Positions 61,654 through 64,000 of a stretch of 64,000 nucleotides of DNA are shown one piece after another. A program made the position numbers and the translations under genes. Origin of the DNA: Stenotrophomonas maltophilia (GTDB lineage Bacteria > Pseudomonadota > Gammaproteobacteria > Xanthomonadales > Xanthomonadaceae); contig DEZI01000015.1 in the NCBI GenBank assembly GCA_002364755.1, positions 29,199 to 93,198 of the forward strand, given 5' to 3'. The notes below the pieces were generated by a model. It was given only the letters and a program-made list of their open reading frames with translations, made no database searches and had not been told where the DNA came from. Each line of letters opens with the position of its first letter. Positions within the stretch are counted from its first letter, which is position 1.

Positions 61654-64000
61654 GGACACGGGCGATCCCCAGCAGGTCATACACGTTACGCATCAGGTCC
61701 AGCTCCTGGTACGGCTTGCCCAGGTAGCGCTGCACGCCGATCTCGAAGGCGCGCTGGCGATGCTTGTCACCGCTGCGCGAGGTGATCATCACGATCGGCA
61801 CGTCCTTGTAGCGCGCGTCGGCACGCATCGCGGTGGCCAGCTCGTAACCGTCCATGCGCGGCATTTCGATGTCCAGCAGCATCAGGTCGGGCACGCGATC
61901 TTCCAGCTGCTCCAGGGCCTCGACGCCGTCGCGGGCAACGCTGACCTCGAAGTTGTGGCGTTCCAGGATGCGGCCGGTCACCTTGCGCATGGTCAGCGAA
62001 TCGTCGACCACCATCACCAGCGGTACCTGGCGCTCCAGGCGCGGCGCGTTGTCCTGCACCGGCGCGATCGGGTTGGCCAGGTAACGGCGCACCAGCGGGG
62101 CCACGTCGAGGATGACCACCACGCGGCCATCGCCGGTGATGGTGGCACCGTAGATACCCGGCACCGAAGCGATCTGCAGGCCGACCGGCTTCACCACGAT
62201 TTCGCGGTTGCCCAGCACCTGGTCGATCGCCACGGCGGCACGCAGGTCGCCGGCGCGGACCAGCAGCAGCGGCACCTGGTCCTGGCCGTCGGCGCGCGCC
62301 GGGGCCTGGCCGACCAGGCTGCCCAGGTCGTACAGCGGATAGTCTTCGCCGCTGTAGCGGTAGCTGCTGTCGGCGGCTTCGAAACGCTCGCGCGACAGGC
62401 GGCCGATGCCACTGACCGACGCCACCGGCACGGCAAATGTGGTTTCGCCGATCTGCACGAACACGGCCTGGGTGACGGCCAGGGTCTGCGGCAGGCGCAG
62501 GGTGAAGCGCACGCCCTGGCCACGCACCGACTGGATGTCGACCGAGCCACCGAGCTGGCGCACTTCGTTGCGCACCACGTCCATGCCCACGCCGCGGCCG
62601 GCCAGCTGGCTGACCTGGTCGGCGGTGGAGAAGCCGGCTGCGAAGATCAGGCTGTCCAGCTCCTGCTCGTTCGGCGACGCATCGGCGGCCAGCAGGCCGC
62701 GGTCGATGGCGCGGCGACGGATTGCCTCGCGGTCCAGGCCGGCACCGTCATCGGCCACTTCCAGCACGATTTCCGAGCCTTCGCGGTGCAGGCGGATGGC
62801 GATCTCGCCTTCTTCCGGCTTGCCGGCGGCGCGACGCTGTTCCGGTGCTTCCAGGCCATGGGCCACCGAGTTGCGCAGCATGTGCTCCAGCGGCGCGACC
62901 ATGCGGTCCAGGACGTTGCGGTCCAGTTCGCCGTGGGTACCTTCGAGGGTCAGGTGCACCTGCTTGCTGGTGTCCATGCCGGCCTGGCGGACGACACGAC
63001 GCAGGCGCGGCACCAGGCCGTCGAACGGCACCATGCGCGCACGCATCAGGCCGTCCTGCAGCTCAGAACTGACGCGCGACTGCTGCTGCAGGAGCGAATC
63101 GTACTGGCGCGACAGGTCGTCCAGCACGCCCTGCAGGCCGCCAAGGTCGGCTGCCGATTCGTTCAGCGCACGGCTGAGCTGCTGCAGGGTGGAGAAACGG
63201 TCCAGCTCCAGCGGATCGAACTTCTGGTCGGCCTGGTCCTGCTCGCGCTGGTAGCGGGCGACGATCTGCGCCTCGGTTTCCAGGTCGAGTCGACGCAGCT
63301 GGTCGCGCAGTCGCGCATTGGTGCGCTCCAGTTCGCCCATGGCGCCACGGAAGGCACCCAGCTGCTGCTCCAGGCGCGAGCGGTAGATCGCCACTTCACC
63401 GGCGTGGTTGACCAGGCGGTCGAGCAGGTCGGCGCGCACGCGCACCTGTTCCTGCTGCGGACGCGACAGCGGATCTTCCTCAGGCGCGCCTTCCACCGGC
63501 AGCGGTGCCGACAGTGGCGCATCAGCCAGGGCCAGCGGCGCGGTCGCCACCGGTGCCTCGTCAGCCGGGTCGCTGCTGGCTGCAGCAGCCTTGGCAGCGG
63601 CGGCAGCATCGCTGCGGGTGCGCGCTTCAAAGGCGTCCACCAGATCCTGCGGCGGCTCGACCACGCGGTGGTCACCGGTGCGGGTCAGCAGCTGGTGCAG
63701 GCGATCGAAACCACGCTCCAGCAGCTGCACGTCAGGACGTTCGATTTCGGTGCGGCCAGCGGCCACGGCTTCCAGCAGCGATTCGATGCTGTGGCCGAGG
63801 TCACCGATGGCATTGATGCCGGCCATGCGTGCACCGCCCTTGAGCGTGTGCAGGTCGCGCTGCAGGCCGGCCACCACTTCGCGGTCCTGCGGTGTATCGC
63901 GCAGTTCGCTGATCAGGCCATCGCAATGGTCGAGCAGGTCCTTGCCTTCCTCGACGAAGATGTCGACGAGCTCGCGGTCGTAGACAGTGAAGTCGAGCTG
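61646..64000 (-). CDS. CheA-type hybrid histidine kinase (ChpA/PilL-like), 5' part beyond window
   Basis: The last 784 residues of a larger kinase; the frame is open to base 64000, so its start is outside. Seen from the left: an HPt domain with phospho-His in DLHTLKGGARMAGINA, dimerisation and H-ATPase regions (LEHMLRNSVAHGLEAPEQRRAAGK, LEVADDGAGLD, GRGVGMDVVRNEV), a CheW-like domain, and a C-terminal receiver (MVVDDSLTMRK, LLDIEMPRMDGYE, MITSRSGDKHR). This layout fits ChpA/PilL of the Pil-Chp type IV pilus system, in which several HPt modules precede the part seen here. It is translationally linked to the CheB-like and CheW genes. Confidence 0.93.
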   Translation of the reverse strand, partial: QLDFTVYDRELVDIFVEEGKDLLDHCDGLISELRDTPQDREVVAGLQRDLHTLKGGARMAGINAIGDLGHSIESLLEAVAAGRTEIERPDVQLLERGFDRLHQLLTRTGDHRVVEPPQDLVDAFEARTRSDAAAAAKAAAASSDPADEAPVATAPLALADAPLSAPLPVEGAPEEDPLSRPQQEQVRVRADLLDRLVNHAGEVAIYRSRLEQQLGAFRGAMGELERTNARLRDQLRRLDLETEAQIVARYQREQDQADQKFDPLELDRFSTLQQLSRALNESAADLGGLQGVLDDLSRQYDSLLQQQSRVSSELQDGLMRARMVPFDGLVPRLRRVVRQAGMDTSKQVHLTLEGTHGELDRNVLDRMVAPLEHMLRNSVAHGLEAPEQRRAAGKPEEGEIAIRLHREGSEIVLEVADDGAGLDREAIRRRAIDRGLLAADASPNEQELDSLIFAAGFSTADQVSQLAGRGVGMDVVRNEVRQLGGSVDIQSVRGQGVRFTLRLPQTLAVTQAVFVQIGETTFAVPVASVSGIGRLSRERFEAADSSYRYSGEDYPLYDLGSLVGQAPARADGQDQVPLLLVRAGDLRAAVAIDQVLGNREIVVKPVGLQIASVPGIYGATITGDGRVVVILDVAPLVRRYLANPIAPVQDNAPRLERQVPLVMVVDDSLTMRKVTGRILERHNFEVSVARDGVEALEQLEDRVPDLMLLDIEMPRMDGYELATAMRADARYKDVPIVMITSRSGDKHRQRAFEIGVQRYLGKPYQELDLMRNVYDLLGIARVRE

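Overview
The window is a GC-rich (roughly two-thirds G+C by eye), gene-dense chromosomal segment. Protein families, gene order and, above all, many GTAG-headed REP palindromes of the SMAG type point to Stenotrophomonas (S. maltophilia group, Xanthomonadaceae). I see no phage, IS element, tRNA, rRNA or CRISPR array. Fifty protein genes and one riboswitch are called, and the last gene runs off the right end.

Layout. 1-374: repeats only. 375-7540: two tandem paralogous hybrid histidine kinases with periplasmic beta-propeller sensors. 7703-9491: a YceI / cytochrome b561 / YceI operon. 9571-12443: a small glutaredoxin, serine deaminase sdaA and a secreted alpha/beta hydrolase. 12537-16058: a methionine operon (metX, metB, hom, with overlapping ends) behind a SAM-I class riboswitch. 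16209-21628: an M23 peptidase, release factor 3, a hemolysin-III-family membrane protein and an AsmA protein. 21629-23984: a CBS-domain gene and a GT2 glycosyltransferase, enclosed by two mirror-image composite repeats. 23985-26688: mtgA, hslO and a secreted protein of unknown function. 26689-29963: an AT-rich leader and a TonB-dependent receptor. 30047-34182: a TetR regulator divergent from a hydrolase plus fadE pair, with an operator-like palindrome over the promoter. 34397-40383: assorted membrane, serine-hydrolase, SDR, LysR and lysine/alanine-rich histone-H1-like genes. 41158-42760: gcvT and gcvH.

43414-54362 is an alginate (uronate polymer) utilisation locus: a FadR-type GntR regulator, a large TonB receptor, a PL6 lyase, a PL17 oligo-lyase, an MFS hexuronate-type transporter, an SDR suited to reducing the lyase product, and an SGNH esterase. 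Half-sites resembling UxuR/ExuR operators lie in the divergent promoter region. 54573-59769 is housekeeping: a DUF962 protein, then nudE-cysQ-mazG-ynfA on the minus strand, then bioA-rsmE. 59858-64000 is the end of a Pil-Chp-like chemotaxis cluster (CheW, a CheB-like protein lacking catalytic residues, and a CheA hybrid kinase cut by the window edge).

The most unusual feature is a family of seven ~62-105 bp long-hairpin elements. Their terminal arms differ in sequence from copy to copy but are nearly or fully self-complementary in each, and they enclose a conserved core. They are distinct from SMAG. Four of them, with further shared modules, form two inverted ~400-450 bp composites flanking the CBS/glycosyltransferase gene pair.
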